A program made the position numbers and the translations under genes. From Henricia sp. BOLD:AAB3569 (Eukaryota; Echinodermata; Asteroidea; Spinulosida; Echinasteridae): 64,000 bases of DNA. The notes under the pieces are model-generated. The model saw only the letters and a list, made by a program, of their open reading frames with translations. It did no database searches and had not been told where the DNA came from. The number at the start of each line of letters is the position of its first letter. Positions within the stretch are counted from its first letter, which is position 1. The stretch is taken from positions 186,001 through 250,000 of the forward strand of contig JBBELK010000548.1 of assembly GCA_037783545.1 (NCBI GenBank), in the 5' to 3' direction. This document shows, piece by piece, positions 22,279 to 34,315 of this stretch.

Positions 22279-22523
22279 TGTGACGAAACTTGTTAGGCCT
22301 TGGTAGCACTACATACAGATGATGGTTGCACAAGTCAGCACCGTCTAATCAGTTGGGCTGTGGTCAAATAGTTGGCAAAACATTTTCATATTAGCATTTT
22401 AATTTTACAATATTTATTTGAAGGACTCAATGGACAGCCAAAGTGTGACATGGGTTGCCATAGTAATTGGCTCTCAAAACATCATGGCAATCGGAAACTT
22501 ACCAATGCTTGACTATTGACTAG

Positions 22524-22712
22524 CCCAGGTTTGACTCCGTACCGCATTTTAGTACATACATGTAGTGGACGGAGTCCAGAATATGAAGTTCCGAAACAGG
22601 GAGTCTTTTTAGTATTTCTACCTTGTGCTGGAAGCCGGTAATATGCTAACGAAGTTCCATGTGTCCTATCTCTGGGATTGCCAGGTTTAGAAATATTCTA
22701 CACAGCATCACC
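22524..22712. mobile_element. Partial TIR element F (related to 26,206-26,925)
   Basis: It starts tagcccaggtttgactccgt and matches the reverse complement of the right half of the element ending at 26,925, through ggttcca... and gggattgccaggtttagaaat. The other half is missing; RTE-like LINE sequence follows directly. Confidence 0.75.
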
Positions 22713-23795
22713 AAAAGGTGCCATAGAGTCGCGTACGACTCCTGACGACTCTGCATGTGGGCAAGCTCCCTCCAAGCCACATGATCTTCTACAGTCCTGA
22801 CCAGTTCAGATAGAGTTAAGTTTGTTGAATCAGTTATTCCTGACATCCATCTGGTTCTTTGTCGCCCCATTCTTCATATCCCTCCGGTCTTCCCTAATAT
22901 GAACGGTTTCTCCAAACTGCCATTGTGACACATGCAATGTCCAAAGTAGAGTAGCTGGGACTTGACAACCGGGGCTTCCAAAGGAATTAAGCGAGGGTTT
23001 TGCCAGATGCAGGACCGTGATGCGGTTGGACATTCTTTCAGTCCAAGAAATTCTCAGCATACGATGCCAGCACTACATCTCAAAGCATCGATACGTCGCC
23101 TGTCCGCTTTCTTGATTGTCCAGCTTTCTCTGCGCCGTACAGGAACATGGGGATAACCAAGGTCTCCACCATCTTCACCTTGGTCCCAAGCATGTATTCT
23201 GCAATCCGTCATTAGTGATGATAACTTGGTCATGGCAGCCCTGTCTAGAGTTATGCACCTACGGATCTCCTTAGAGCAGCCACTAGCTGTCCCTGTTTAC
23301 CACAGCTCCCAGGAAGATAAAGTCGCTGACTGCCTCTATTTTTGACGGTCAATGTTGTAGCAGTATGAGTCTAGCGGTGTTATGGCCATGACTTTAGTCA
23401 TTTTGCGTTTAGCATCAGGCCAGCTCTGGCGCTTTCCGTCTTGACTCCTTTGATGAGTATCTGCAAGTCCTATTTGTTCCCTGCGATTAGCGTAGTGTCA
23501 TCAGCATACCGCAGGTTAGACGTCACCTCTCCTCCCACTCTAACACCTACATTGCATGGTCTCATCCAGACCAGCTTGCCGCATGATGTTTTCAGCGTAC
23601 AGGTTGAAGAGATAGGGAGATAAGATGTAACCCTGTCGAACCCCCCGTCCGCTTGCAAACCAATCCATTGCTGTTTGGACTGTTGCTTCCTGTTCTGCAT
23701 ACAGCTCTTTTATTAGGAAGATAAGATGCTCCGGCACGCCTGTTGCTTGAAGTGCATGCCACAAATGGTTATGATCAACACAGTCAAAACTCAAA
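22713..23795 (-). mobile_element. RTE-like LINE fragment (reverse transcriptase to 3' end)
   Basis: Minus-strand pieces read SFDCVDHNHLWHALQATGVP, GVRQGYILSPYLFNLYAENI, NLRYADDTTLIAGN and GRQRTRWMSGITDSTNLTLS. YADD is the polymerase catalytic motif, and the GRQR...GITDS tail is typical of RTE/BovB-type elements. The copy is 5' truncated and carries frameshifts and stops. A SINE follows at its 5' side. Confidence 0.9.
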
Positions 23796-24185
23796 AGCTT
23801 TATTATTATTATTATTTCTTTCTGGTATTCATAGTACCAAGGATTCCTCTAAGTGCATTGTCACTCGCAAGTGTAAGGAAACCCATGAAGAATTAGAAAT
23901 TAGAAATTAGAAAATGGCCAGAGACACCGGGGAATCCCCTTCCTCTTCACGAAAAAATGCTCTGGGATATTTAAAGTGCGTTACCGTTACCTGACACACT
24001 GAACCAACGGCTTTACATCCCTTCCAAAGGATGGAGCAAGTGTGGTTGAGTGCCTTGCTCAAGGGCACGTACAGGTACGTACCGCAGCTGGGGGAAGTTC
24101 AAACCCGCAACCCCAAGTTTACCTATGATGCGAGTCAATGACCCAAACCACTCGGGACGGTACCCCACGATGCTGAAACAAAGAA
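23796..24185 (-). mobile_element. tRNA-derived SINE
   Basis: On the minus strand: tRNA-like head (ccgagtggtttgggtcatt...gggtttgaa), the body gccttgagcaaggcactcaa and ggaagggatgtaaagccgtt, and an AAT-repeat tail at 23,800-23,815. Same family as 9,855-10,282 and 41,766-42,143. Confidence 0.9.
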
Positions 24186-24567
24186 AGATACTCAATGTAC
24201 AATGGTCGAGTTGGTAAATGGTTGAGTTGGCACATTGTCAAGTTGGTTCAACGGCAAGATGGGATACGGGAACCTGTCTAATACGTACCATGCGCCAGTG
24301 CACTCGACTTCATGGACTTGGCGCATAAGAAACGTGCAAAGCAGCTAGCTCTCCCCGACATTTAGTCGAGATCGGACTTTACTTTTGTGCAAATAATTTC
24401 ATTTGGATGTGCTTCTTATTAGTTCTTTCTTCGTGGTTGACTATACCGACAATGACCGAGATACGACAAGTAAGGAATCTAGCAGGACGATAAATATAGT
24501 GAGTAGCACATATTTTAAGAAGAAATAGACATTCGAAAATTTCTAGGTGTGATCATGAGGTATTTTG

Positions 24568-26003
24568 TTCGTATACATTGAACAAAGATTTAAAGGAAAT
24601 TACCTCCTGGAATCAACACATAATGTAATTTTAAGATATACTTTCCACTTGCACTTTTGTCGCAAATGTTGCTTTTCTGTAGAAAAATCACGTTTTCTTC
24701 TTTAAAAATTGGCTTCAGTTAGTACAGTGCACAAGATATAACCATTCATGCACGCGCGCAGCGCCCTCTGTTGTCGCGCTTACGCACAGACCGCTCGCAC
24801 GTCATTTTGTGCATTACTTTATGCAGTAATTTTATAATTTATTTATCTCAGAAATTCAACATTTGCGACGGAAGTGTCAGTGGGAAGTATATATCGTAGA
24901 ATTGAATAAGCTATCGATTCCAATATATAAATTCACCCAAATCCGTGTTTATGAAAAAAAATCCGATTGGTAAATTTACCGGAATTTTTTTCATATACAT
25001 TGAACACGGATTTCAGTGAATTTATATATTGGAATCGATAGCTTATTCAATTCTAAGATACTTCCCACTGACACTTCCGTCGCAAATGTTGCATTTCTGA
25101 GATAAATAAATTATAAAATGACTGCATGAAGTATATAGTCATGTCCCCTAACTTGGCGCACTTCGACAACTCACTGGAAATCCGCTCACCTTATAGCAAA
25201 ACCCCCTAGCAGAATTAGTTGAAACTTACACACCTTGTAGTATAATTCATAGGCTCCAAGAAAAAGTAATACTTTAATATTTTGACTCATCAACAAGTAC
25301 AAAATAACACAAACAATCGGGACAAAACGATGAACACTTTTTTCCCGAAATCGCCCGGAGTGTCCCGTAACGTGGAGTGGGTCGCTGATTGGCTGAAACG
25401 GTTTGATGCCTTACTACGATGGCCCACAAAGACCACTTGCACGCACACACTGTGACACTGTACACAACGCCAGTATGCCTGGTTTTATTCACGTGAAATG
25501 CCTATTACAGGCTTCCGTGTATGGTGTCATGACAACCTGAAGCGAAAAGCGATCCCTTCACATTCCGGTGAATTTCTAGTAACTGAATGATTCTTCTCCG
25601 TATTTTAGTTTTGGAATTTATGAAGGTACTTGAGAACTTTATTTCCATTTAATGCCAAGTGCAACAGATTGTTTATTGCGCAACGAGAGAACGGAAAGTA
25701 AAACCCGCCACGTTAGGGGCCGCGCCACGTTGGGGGACATCAACAATAATGCACAAAATGACGTGCGAGCGATCTGTGCGTAAGCGCGACGACAGAGGGC
25801 ACTGCGCGCGCGCGTGAATGGTTATCTTGTGCACTAACATAAGGCAATTTTTAAAGAAGAAAACGTGATTTTTCTACAGAAAAGCAACATTTGCGACAAA
25901 AGTGCAAGTGGGAAGTAGGCCTATAGGCCTATCTTAAAATTACATTTATCTGTTGATTCCAGGAGGTATAATTTCCTTAAAATCTCTGTTCAATGTATAC
26001 GAA
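24568..26003. mobile_element. Foldback element with about 250-bp arms and an inner palindrome
   Basis: The outer arms 24,568-24,818 and 25,751-26,003 are inverted copies (shared words: gcaaatgttgcttttctgta, cgcgcttacgcacagaccg). Next to the left arm lies a second, tighter palindrome (24,830-25,130) built on related sequence (gtcgcaaatgttgcatttct). No transposase is visible. The 25,140-25,745 core includes inverted gtccccta/taggggac-like words. Confidence 0.8.
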
Positions 26004-26205
26004 AAAAATACCAATTTACCATATTCTGTGTTCAATCTGGTATTTCTCTCTACGACTCTAGGGCCAATTTCATAGAGGTGTTTAACTTTTACTTTAAGCA
26101 CAAATATTTGCTTAAGCACAAAAACCTCTTGCTTAATAATAATAGGGAACGTTGCCAGTCAGTGAAATCCTCATGTAATCTGGTAATAGAAGTTATATAA
26201 TGACC

Positions 26206-26925
26206 TAGCCCAGGTTGGACGTCGTCTTCATTGCATTACGAGTGACGTCCAGGTTACGATGTCTCTAAACAGGGGGACTGAAACTTCTACATAATTTTTA
26301 AGCTATATTACCTTTTAATGGACGTCGAATTTATGTCCATATATGCTTGACGTCTTCATTTACAGGAACGGGAGGTTTAAATGTCATATATACCAAATTT
26401 GATGAAAAAAATAGTGAAATCTAAGGCACAACCTAACGTTAAAGTTCAGAGAAATAAATAACGGCTGCCGTCGCGTCACGCTTCGTGAAGTTTGGATAGG
26501 CTTCTTGCGCGCGCGTGCGGCGCCACGATTCCAGGCACGCAATGCGCCGAGGCCATGACCTAGTTCAGTTGCGACGCGGGTGGCGCACGGCCGGCTGGCA
26601 CGCGTACGCGGGACTACGCGCGCGGTGAGAACAAAATAAGCTGAACGTAACTTGGCTGTCTGTATTGCACAAATATATAGCAAATTAGTGTGACTTTTTG
26701 CCATTTTCCTCCGGAATATGCAGTTCGGTGATGTGTAGTGGATTTCTAAACCCGGCGATCCCAAAGATAGGACACGTGGAACTTTGTTAGCACATTACCG
26801 GCTTCCAGCACAAGGTAGAAATATTGATATTTTTCTTTACAAAAATGTTCCCCCTGTTTTTGGAACTTCATACCCTGGACTCCGTATCCCCATGTAGTAT
26901 GCGGTACGGAGTCCAACCTGGGCTA
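26206..26925. mobile_element. TIR element F, complete, with 9-bp target duplication
   Basis: tagcccaggttggac and its perfect complement form the ends. ATAATGACC is present at 26,197-26,205 and again at 26,926-26,934. A 9-bp duplication points to Mutator-like transposition, though hAT (8 bp) cannot be fully excluded. The 126-codon minus frame inside has no family resemblance. Confidence 0.88.
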
Positions 26926-28630
26926 ATAATGACCAGTGTTAGAGGACTGTTTCATTATAGGTCAGTCGGAATTTCCTCGTCCGTGTAACACCCAAAATAC
27001 TTAACCAGAGCTACACAGTAAGAATCCTTATTGATTGGTAAAAACATATATCGATGTTAAAAAGAAAATGTAAGGGTCTTTTTTACGTTTTTTCTGGTTT
27101 TGTATCTTTAAACTACTTTCTTCCTATCGGATTAGCAAAATGAGTGCTTCGCCGCGCGCCCAGTTGACAAGGCTCGCGCTCTCGAGTGTCATTGCGCGAC
27201 GGATCGTACCATTATTTGTAGGGTATGCAGTTTATGAAAGTTCAAGTACGCCGCCAATAAATGCATCATATACCCATTGAAACTGCTTTTGAATGTTTTA
27301 AAACCGTGTTGGGAGAGGAATAAATTCTTCCTGTTTGAAAATATTAATATTTGTTGCGTTTGTTCGTAGTGTGTAATCCCTGCTAAAATCGGCCGCCCCC
27401 GTCCATATATTACGTGATCCGTCCTTTCGAATACGGCGCTAGACTGGTTTCCGATCCACATCTAAAAATCGGAACGGACGTGCCACTGAATGGGAAAGCC
27501 ATCTTCGTAGGAAGAAATGCGACTGCGTATTAAACGCTATCAAGTACGCGCACGCATACGCTGTGACATGTTCCAAACACGCGCGCGTGTTGCTCGAAAT
27601 TTGTTCGAAATACGGCGCAGCCGATGCGCGTCATAAAAAACTACGCTCAAAATTCTGATGCACGTGGCGATTTGTAGGAATTAAGTGACGTCATTTGAAC
27701 GTGATCAATTGATTTTCTTGCTTTATTTCCACAAACCGAAAATTAACATCAGTAAATTGAAACATTCTGAACCTCAAAATTTACAAAACAATTTGGGACG
27801 TTTTGGGAGATTTTATTAATGAAATAAAACTTTGTAAGATGAGGGACCAGCTAAATTTGTATTTTCAAATTTTGCTTAAAAACAGTATCAACATTTTAGT
27901 GCACATGTAAATACATATCACAATATTTTGTCAGGCAATCAACTTTTGCAATATAAAGCAGATAAATTATGTGCTAAGTAATGTTTCGTGCCAATAGCGC
28001 CATGAAATTGGCCCCTGGAGTTCAGAAATGTTTTCCCTTTTTTTCAATACTTCATTGCACCATCACTGCTGTCCTCATCTTTTGCAATGTCAGTCGTCAT
28101 CAAAGTCTTCATTATCTTTAAAGCCCAAAAATTTTACTTCACGAGCAGACAAGAAAAAGAAAACTAAAAAGTGTTGAAAGCAAGGTAACAATCACATTAT
28201 ATGGTATCTTTGTGGAAGAAAACTGCTAACTGAAGGTGTTTTAAGTTTTGAATATTTTTGTTTTACCTTTCATGCATTGGCTTAAATTTCTACAAGGCTC
28301 TTTATCAACATATTACTACGACTGTAATTGTGGGGAAATAAAACATGTTCCAAATTATTTAACACTTTATTAAACAGCTTCAACCCGCAAAGCATTATGA
28401 CAATTCAGTGATTTCTTTAGAATGTATTGTACCTGTATAGGTGATTGCACAACACCTACAATGGAGAAATGAACTGATTGCATAATACACACACTGAGGG
28501 AATGGAATGACAAGAATGCGAGTCAAGTAGTGTAGATAACAAGGAAATACAATTAATTACTTGTACTGTAACACTTATGTAATGCTGCTGCTCCTAATTT
28601 TAAAAGTTTTCCAGTCACGTAAATAATGTC

Positions 28631-28773
28631 TTAAAGTTGCTGCTGGTGGGTATCACCTTCATGCCATTTGGGAACGACTTTCACCTTCGCGGGTCCATCT
28701 CCTAATGGGAATGAGTGGACATGGGTTGGCTGCTCTCTTCCAAATGCCAAATACACCTCTTCGGAAGAATGAT
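28631..28773 (-). CDS. Candidate terminal exon of an unrecognised gene
   Basis: After acceptor cctag, a 143-nt frame entering in phase 1 reads HSSEEVYLAFGREQPTHVHS, then FPLGDGPAKVKVVPKWHEGD and a short end before TAA. Composition and the splice acceptor look coding, but I know no family for it. It lies inside TIR element H, so it may encode part of that element's protein. A polyadenylation-like AATAAA lies about 265 bp downstream. The join to upstream candidate exons is not resolved because phases disagree. Confidence 0.4.
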
Positions 28774-29707
28774 CTAGGGGAAAAAAACAATTAACTAATT
28801 TTAAAAAAATTGTTTAATATCCATATCTACATTCTTCAAAATTGATGCTTAGAATACAGACGTTAAAACAATTTTAGACGTTAAAACAATTTTAGACGTT
28901 AAAACAAGTGTAATACAATTGTAGATCACTTGATGAATACCTGGTTGGCATTTGACGCTTGCTCATACGTTTGGGTTCACCGGCGATGTCATCCTGTTTA
29001 TCCTCGAGCCTCAAATGTAGGTACAGGTGTGGACAATATGTGCTGCATCTGAAGTCTTCGCTCCTTGACAGTTTTGATCCAATCACTGTTCAGGTAAGTG
29101 AAATCTTCACTTCCTGACCCCTAATGCACCTGGTGGTTGGTGCCTTGTCCCCATCACTGTTGAACTGAAAAATGAATAACAAGTTAACATTAATAATAAA
29201 TGGCACTGAGGGTTGAGAAGTTGATCAGAATGTTTTTCTTTTTTTGAAATGACATATCGGTAAGTGCAAATTTGATGGAGATACCCACATTTTTGAGTTA
29301 GAAAAAAAACATTTTTGTGAGGAAACACTTAGTCTCATATGTTTTGTGCAAAAGGTCGTAAGACATAATGAACGGTATAAATACCGTACACGTTCGCCAC
29401 TAATTCTTCCTAATAAAAGTAACCATGTCATGATCATAAATGCCCCAGAAAGTGTAAAATTTGGTTAGGAAACACGATAAGAAAATATCAAGTTTTTCTT
29501 TGAAAACACTTTTTCGACCGTGACCGGTCGAGATGTCTTAAAACGGGACGACTGTCGCTGTCACTTGTTCACTGTACCGTGTACACTGCGCTGGTGCCTG
29601 GAGTGTGTTTTTCAGTTGTGAATTTATGCCACTTAAACCACGAATTAGCAAACACGGACCGCTAGCAACATAAAGCTTACTATAATATTGTTACCTTCAT
29701 TACTTAC

Positions 29708-29842
29708 TTTATTTTTACGAGTTATTTGTTGCTCATATACACAGCAATCTTTCGCGATCCATCGATGAAAATCATGATTGTTGCTGGCCGGCCGGTGCCG
29801 CGCCATACACAAAAAGGACATTTCAGTCTGGCTCTCTGACAT
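29708..29842 (-). CDS. Candidate first exon of an unrecognised gene
   Basis: From ATG at 29,842, 45 codons run to a consensus GTAAGT donor at phase 0. The peptide starts MSESQTEMSFLCMARHRPAS and contains FHRWIAKDCCVYEQQ. It has scattered Cys and His but not the spacing of a THAP or Cys2His2 finger. A further frame after acceptor ttttcag at about 29,166 (FNSDGDKAPTTRC) might follow it. Whether this is host or transposon coding sequence is unknown. Confidence 0.35.
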
Positions 29843-30837
29843 GACGTTAAAATGCCGTATATTTAAATTTCACAGGCCTGGATCCCAGACTTAAGGCCAA
29901 TCATCAGAGTGGTCGATTTTATAGCAGGAAATGCACAAGAAAAATAAAAACATCAACGATTTAAATTTTGAAACTAGAAGAATTTATTCTACTACAGCAT
30001 AATGTTAAAATTTTTAAATGTTATGAGCTACAATTCTGATGGTTGCATAATGTATACATTGACAATGTGCTTCAATTTTCATAAACCAGACACCCCACAA
30101 ATAATGGTATGGTCTGTCGCGAAGTAACAATCGGTTTCCTGTTTAATGGCGACGCACTCGTTGTAAATCCGGGAAAAACAAAGTAGTTCCAGCGTCAAAA
30201 ACCGACAAAAACGCGAAAAAGACCCTCAGAATTTATGTTTCACATCGATTTCTACTTTCAACAATAAATAAGGACTCAACTTGTTTAGGTCTGGTTAAGT
30301 ATTAAAGTCCTACACGGACGACGAAATTCCGACTGACCTATTACCATGACAATCTCATGAAATAACCCAATTTTATCAAGCAAAGTTTTTCATGCTTAAG
30401 CAGCTCTATGAATTTGGCCCCTGATCTGACTGAACTTGCTGAACGAAAAAATTACCAGCGCTTTTGTTGGATATAGGCCTACTTACGGTTATACTGTTTA
30501 CAAAAAGCTAGTACCAGTTGAGAAAAGATGGATTTTGCTGCCTCTCCCGTACCCTAGCTGTCGACGACGATTGACCAATAATTTTCAGCGCAGCAAATAA
30601 CTAAAAATATGGGCTGCTCCGGCTCCGCTGCTGGCGAAAAATAGCGTTCGCGGCGGTACGAAAACTATAGGAAAAGCCCGCGTTCATTGCGGAACAGGTT
30701 GCCATACACATGGTGCAAAGAAACTATCCCATGACTGCACGTAACACAGTTTCCACCAACTACACTCGCTTTTATCGTTTGCGTGCGGCGCTGGCAAACT
30801 AAACTGGTTCCCGGACCTCATATTACACATTCGACAT

Positions 30838-32601
30838 GGCGTAATTTTTTTTCCCAGGATGGTAAAGGCCAATATTTGCATGTTTGCTTCCGATTGGCTG
30901 GATTTTTGATGTATTGATAAATTGTTCATGTTGGATGTAGATTGGTTCCCGATCCCTATAGATTGGTTCGCTTATTGCGAAAATATAGGGATCGGTAAAG
31001 GCGGCCATGACGGGCAGAATTCTGCCCGTCACGTGGTTATTATTATTTTTCTTTTTTTAGTAAGTGCGCAGATTTTGCATTGACATTTGTAACTTGGCCG
31101 TGCGTGTCGAACATATCCAATTATGTAAATAAAGTACATTGCCTAAAGCAAAGGGCTTGGCCAATTTTTAAATATAAAAAACACAATGCGCACGCGCAAA
31201 GACGACCAATTACAGATCAAGATGAAGCGCCCTTTACCTGTTCTTATATTCTCCTGTGTGGAATATGTGGACGGGAATCAGTCTAATGTTGGATGTACAT
31301 TGCGTGCGTACCGTGTACTCAGTGAATAGCAAAACTCCCTTGCAATTGCAAGGTGGTCCTTGGCTGTGACTAGAAGTTTTACGATCACATGACTCGTGTG
31401 TATAATTCCATGGTAATTCGAAGACTCAACCACTAAACAAAATGGCCTAGTCTGAAGGCAATTCTACCATGTGGTTTGCAGTATTGATTTCGAAGTTAGT
31501 ATTCCCCTATGTTTTTTAGTTGGCCCATATGTGTTTTCTTCCTCCATGGTTGGCACAAGGCCTACAGTAGGCTAATCACCAAAATATTCTATACAGCGGG
31601 TGAAAATATAATCGATTTCTTATAGGCCTCCATCAACTTCAAATTAGGATCATTATTAATTCAACAATGTGAACAGTTTGGTAAAAAATTAAGTTTGAGT
31701 TCACATGCACCCTGGTTGCGCAAAACTAGTTTGCAGTACTTGGGAAAAAAATACGGTAGAATCCGGTGTGAGATTTGTACAGCATGTTGTGCACGAGCTG
31801 TTCAAACTCATCAAAGGCTTTGGTGAGGTAAATACAGCAATAAATATCATTGGTAACGTACGTGATGACATGCGGAATGGAGGTCAGTTTGGTTTAGCCT
31901 TTCCAAGTGCCTTTCCATGATCCATCACACACAATTGTGAACGCATATACAATTTATGGTGAAAAATAGACCATACAAGGACCATGGAGGTAGGACTAAA
32001 CATCTGAAACAAATAAACTTACAACTTTTACGTCACAAAGTCAATGATCATAAATTGATTGAAAACATATATGCCAGAATTTTCAAATATTAGTATTTTC
32101 TTGGAAGATTTTGGTTTTCTTGGGCAAACATCTATGTTTATCATTTCAATCATTTCAGGTTGACATTTATTTCTTGCCGGGTTAAAGCGCTGCATAAATT
32201 TATATTTGTGTCGTTGTTCTTGTTATGGTTTCAATTTCTTCCCATCATAGAGCAAGGAAACCTTCCTCTAAAACTTAGAATAATTTCTTAAATTCAAACA
32301 AAATATTGTAATGACATCAATCAAGTCATTTTTATTACCAAACTGTTCAATTCGACAATGTACAAAGAGAGTAATTCTTTGGCAGTAACATAGGCCTGGA
32401 TTTCTTGTATTTGTGGTCAACGTACTTAGGCCACACACTGCACAACCACACACACTGACACGTAAGTGTGCAGTACAGTGTGCACTTTGCAGGTATATGA
32501 CATGTAATAAACAAGAACATGAATATGCATAATGATCTGACCAACCAAAGCGAGGTATGCAAATATTGGCCTTTACCATCCTGGGAAAAAAAATTACGCG
32601 G
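30838..32601. repeat. 40-bp inverted repeats 1.7 kb apart
   Basis: taattttttttcccaggatg and the following ggtaaaggccaatatttgcat at 30,841-30,881 are repeated in reverse complement at about 32,559-32,600. They may be the ends of an otherwise unrecognised element. A perfect 22-bp palindrome (gacgggcagaattctgcccg plus tc) lies at about 31,011-31,033. Confidence 0.6.
31080..32250. other. No recognised feature
   Basis: The short open frames here have no splice support or family resemblance. The DNA is AT-rich and looks intergenic. Confidence 0.4.
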
Positions 32602-32860
32602 CCGGGCGCGGCGCGGCGGGCGGGGCATGTTACAAGGCCTGGGAAAATCTGCCAGTGGCAGTATCGGAATCCAGGACGGGAGCCCAGCAGGGCTGCTTTC
32701 GAGCGCGGCACCAGGTGCTCCATTGGTGCTCCATGGTGCTCGCCCGAAAGCGTGTGTAAGCATGTGTGTGACGTAACGTTTCCACCACCTGAGAGCACCA
32801 GGGACGAGCGCTCGAAAGCAGCCCTGGTTTTATTTATAATATTGAGTGCAAAATGTTTAA

Positions 32861-33434
32861 AGGGCCTGTGACATGCTAAACAACTTTGTGCCTAAGCTTT
32901 GCTTCATAATGACGGATTACTTGTTCAGCAAGACATACTATTGTTCGTTTGGATGTAAAATCAATAAAAGGTGGCCTTTTTCAACTTTGAAGATTTCACT
33001 GCAATAAATCACAGACAGAGGGCGCTGTTTTGAGTGCATCACATAAGGAAGACAGAAGGGAAAAGTTAAGAAAAAACTTAAGACTTCATGTTGGACTTGT
33101 GGCAAATTGCTGCAGTTTCTACCCCCAGTTTTGTCATGGCTTACAGCAGGCAACATGTAAAACAAACTCAAACAGCCATGGATTACAAAAGTTTCAGGAA
33201 AATTGAGAAAAAAGTGGAATCTTTTGTGCACAGTTCAATGTGATTTTCCTGTGTTTGCCTCTTGTGACATAGTGACCTTGGTCATGAATATGCATATTTT
33301 CATTAGCATAAAAACTAAAAACCTTTGTTTTAACCCCCAAAGCAAGCTCCAAATAGGATTTTTATGACTTTAACTGAGTAGAGTGGTTTTAAAGCATAGA
33401 TTTCATTGATAACAATTCTAAATAAGGGGCCCTT
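32861..33434. mobile_element. 574-bp MITE I, copy 1 (TTAA-flanked)
   Basis: Short inverted ends agggcc(t)/ggcccct sit between TTAA at 32,857-32,860 and 33,435-33,438. A close inverted copy lies at 61,393-61,964. The long minus frame inside is open in both copies but low in complexity and unlike any family I know. Confidence 0.88.
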
Positions 33435-34127
33435 TAAAGTGTAGATAGATTAGAAGAAATCTGAGACATCTTCCAAAATGACTTTCCTAAGTGTCCCAAG
33501 TGGAGAGAGAGGAGGCAGCTCGATTAACATTTGTTAAACAATGAAACATGTAATAATTAAACAGGTTAATGGAGCGTGTCCAGATTTTCTTGAAATTTGA
33601 TCTCGATCTAACTTCATAACAATCATATAAAACACATCCCAAAAATAATATTCATGACAAGAAAAAAAATAAAAATACCAAATATTAAGATGAACATTTT
33701 AGAGTAAATAAACGTCTTCTTCGCAAGTAGTGACACGAATCGATATCTCGCTGTTTTGCTTCCATACCATAACTCGAAATCGGACTGACATATGAAACTA
33801 AAGTTGGCTTTTCCGACTATAATTCATAGTGCTAATAGCTGTAGCATAATGTTTACTTACATTGGAACCTCCATGCAAAATATCCAAATTGGGTACAAGC
33901 CGGGGACAGCCATGGCTCTGAACCCCCAACAGGATAACTGACACCACCCTGTACATGTATACCACGCGGTTAAAACAACCACGTTTTACTGAGTTATTTT
34001 GAAATTGGAGGCAGTCAAATGTCACGTGATGTTGTAATTTGCATACTCGTACTTAGAGACATTAAATAGTTACTAATGAGTTTTGCAGTCAATTTGAATG
34101 GTCAAATCCAATATTCTCGTTGTACTT

Positions 34128-34310
34128 TTTGGCTTTTTCGTTTAGGACGAAAAAGCCTTTGTTTTCGTTTTGATTTTTGGCTTTTTCGCTTTGCGGCGAA
34201 AAAGCCTTTGTTTTCGTTTTGATTTTTTTTTCTTCCGTTTATTGGCTTTTTCGTTTAGGACGAAAAAGCCTTTGTTTTCGTTTTGATTTTTTTTTTTTTT
34301 TTTTTTCCGT
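34128..34310. repeat. Hairpin-forming ggctttttcg repeats
   Basis: ggctttttcgtttaggacga followed by aaaagcc, or its gcttt-gcgg variant, occurs three times, each able to fold on itself, separated by T-rich runs. It lies at the left edge of the Helitron-like tandem and may belong to it. Confidence 0.75.
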
Positions 34311-34315
34311 TTATT

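Larger units (their letters stand above)
26957..30347. mobile_element. 3.4-kb TIR element H with candidate minus-strand exons
   Basis: The ends begin TAGGTCAGTCGGAATTTC. The match continues imperfectly inward for nearly 300 bp (for example gagggtcttttt and accattatttgt). The interior holds sequence with exon-like frames on the minus strand (28,631-29,842) and another repeat at 27,470-27,700. The element family is not recognised. Confidence 0.65.
26062..30421. mobile_element. Outer TIR element G containing nested elements
   Basis: gggccaatttcataga at 26,062 faces tctatgaatttggccc at 30,406-30,421; inside both, cttaagca words continue the match. Related ends occur singly near 27,985-28,014 and 10,870-10,884. 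The interior holds the elements at 26,206-26,925 and 26,957-30,347. The pairing of these two ends as one element is inferred. Confidence 0.55.

Noticed and set aside
22562-22602. Possible promoter of the PRDM9-like gene
   Set aside because: I see no convincing TATA box or initiator, and this stretch belongs to a repeat; the transcription start cannot be placed from sequence alone.
26384-26764. 126-codon minus-strand frame rich in Arg and Ala
   Set aside because: It lies wholly inside a small TIR element, has no splice support and no family resemblance, and reflects local GC-rich composition.
32268-32798. 176-codon minus-strand frame
   Set aside because: A second long frame overlaps it on the same strand and others run on the opposite strand; the peptide has no family resemblance and the region is GC-skewed repeat sequence.
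32938-33231. 97-codon frame conserved in both copies of MITE I (also 61,594-61,887)
   Set aside because: The two copies are so similar overall that an open frame in both is expected; the peptide looks like random translation and such MITEs are non-coding.
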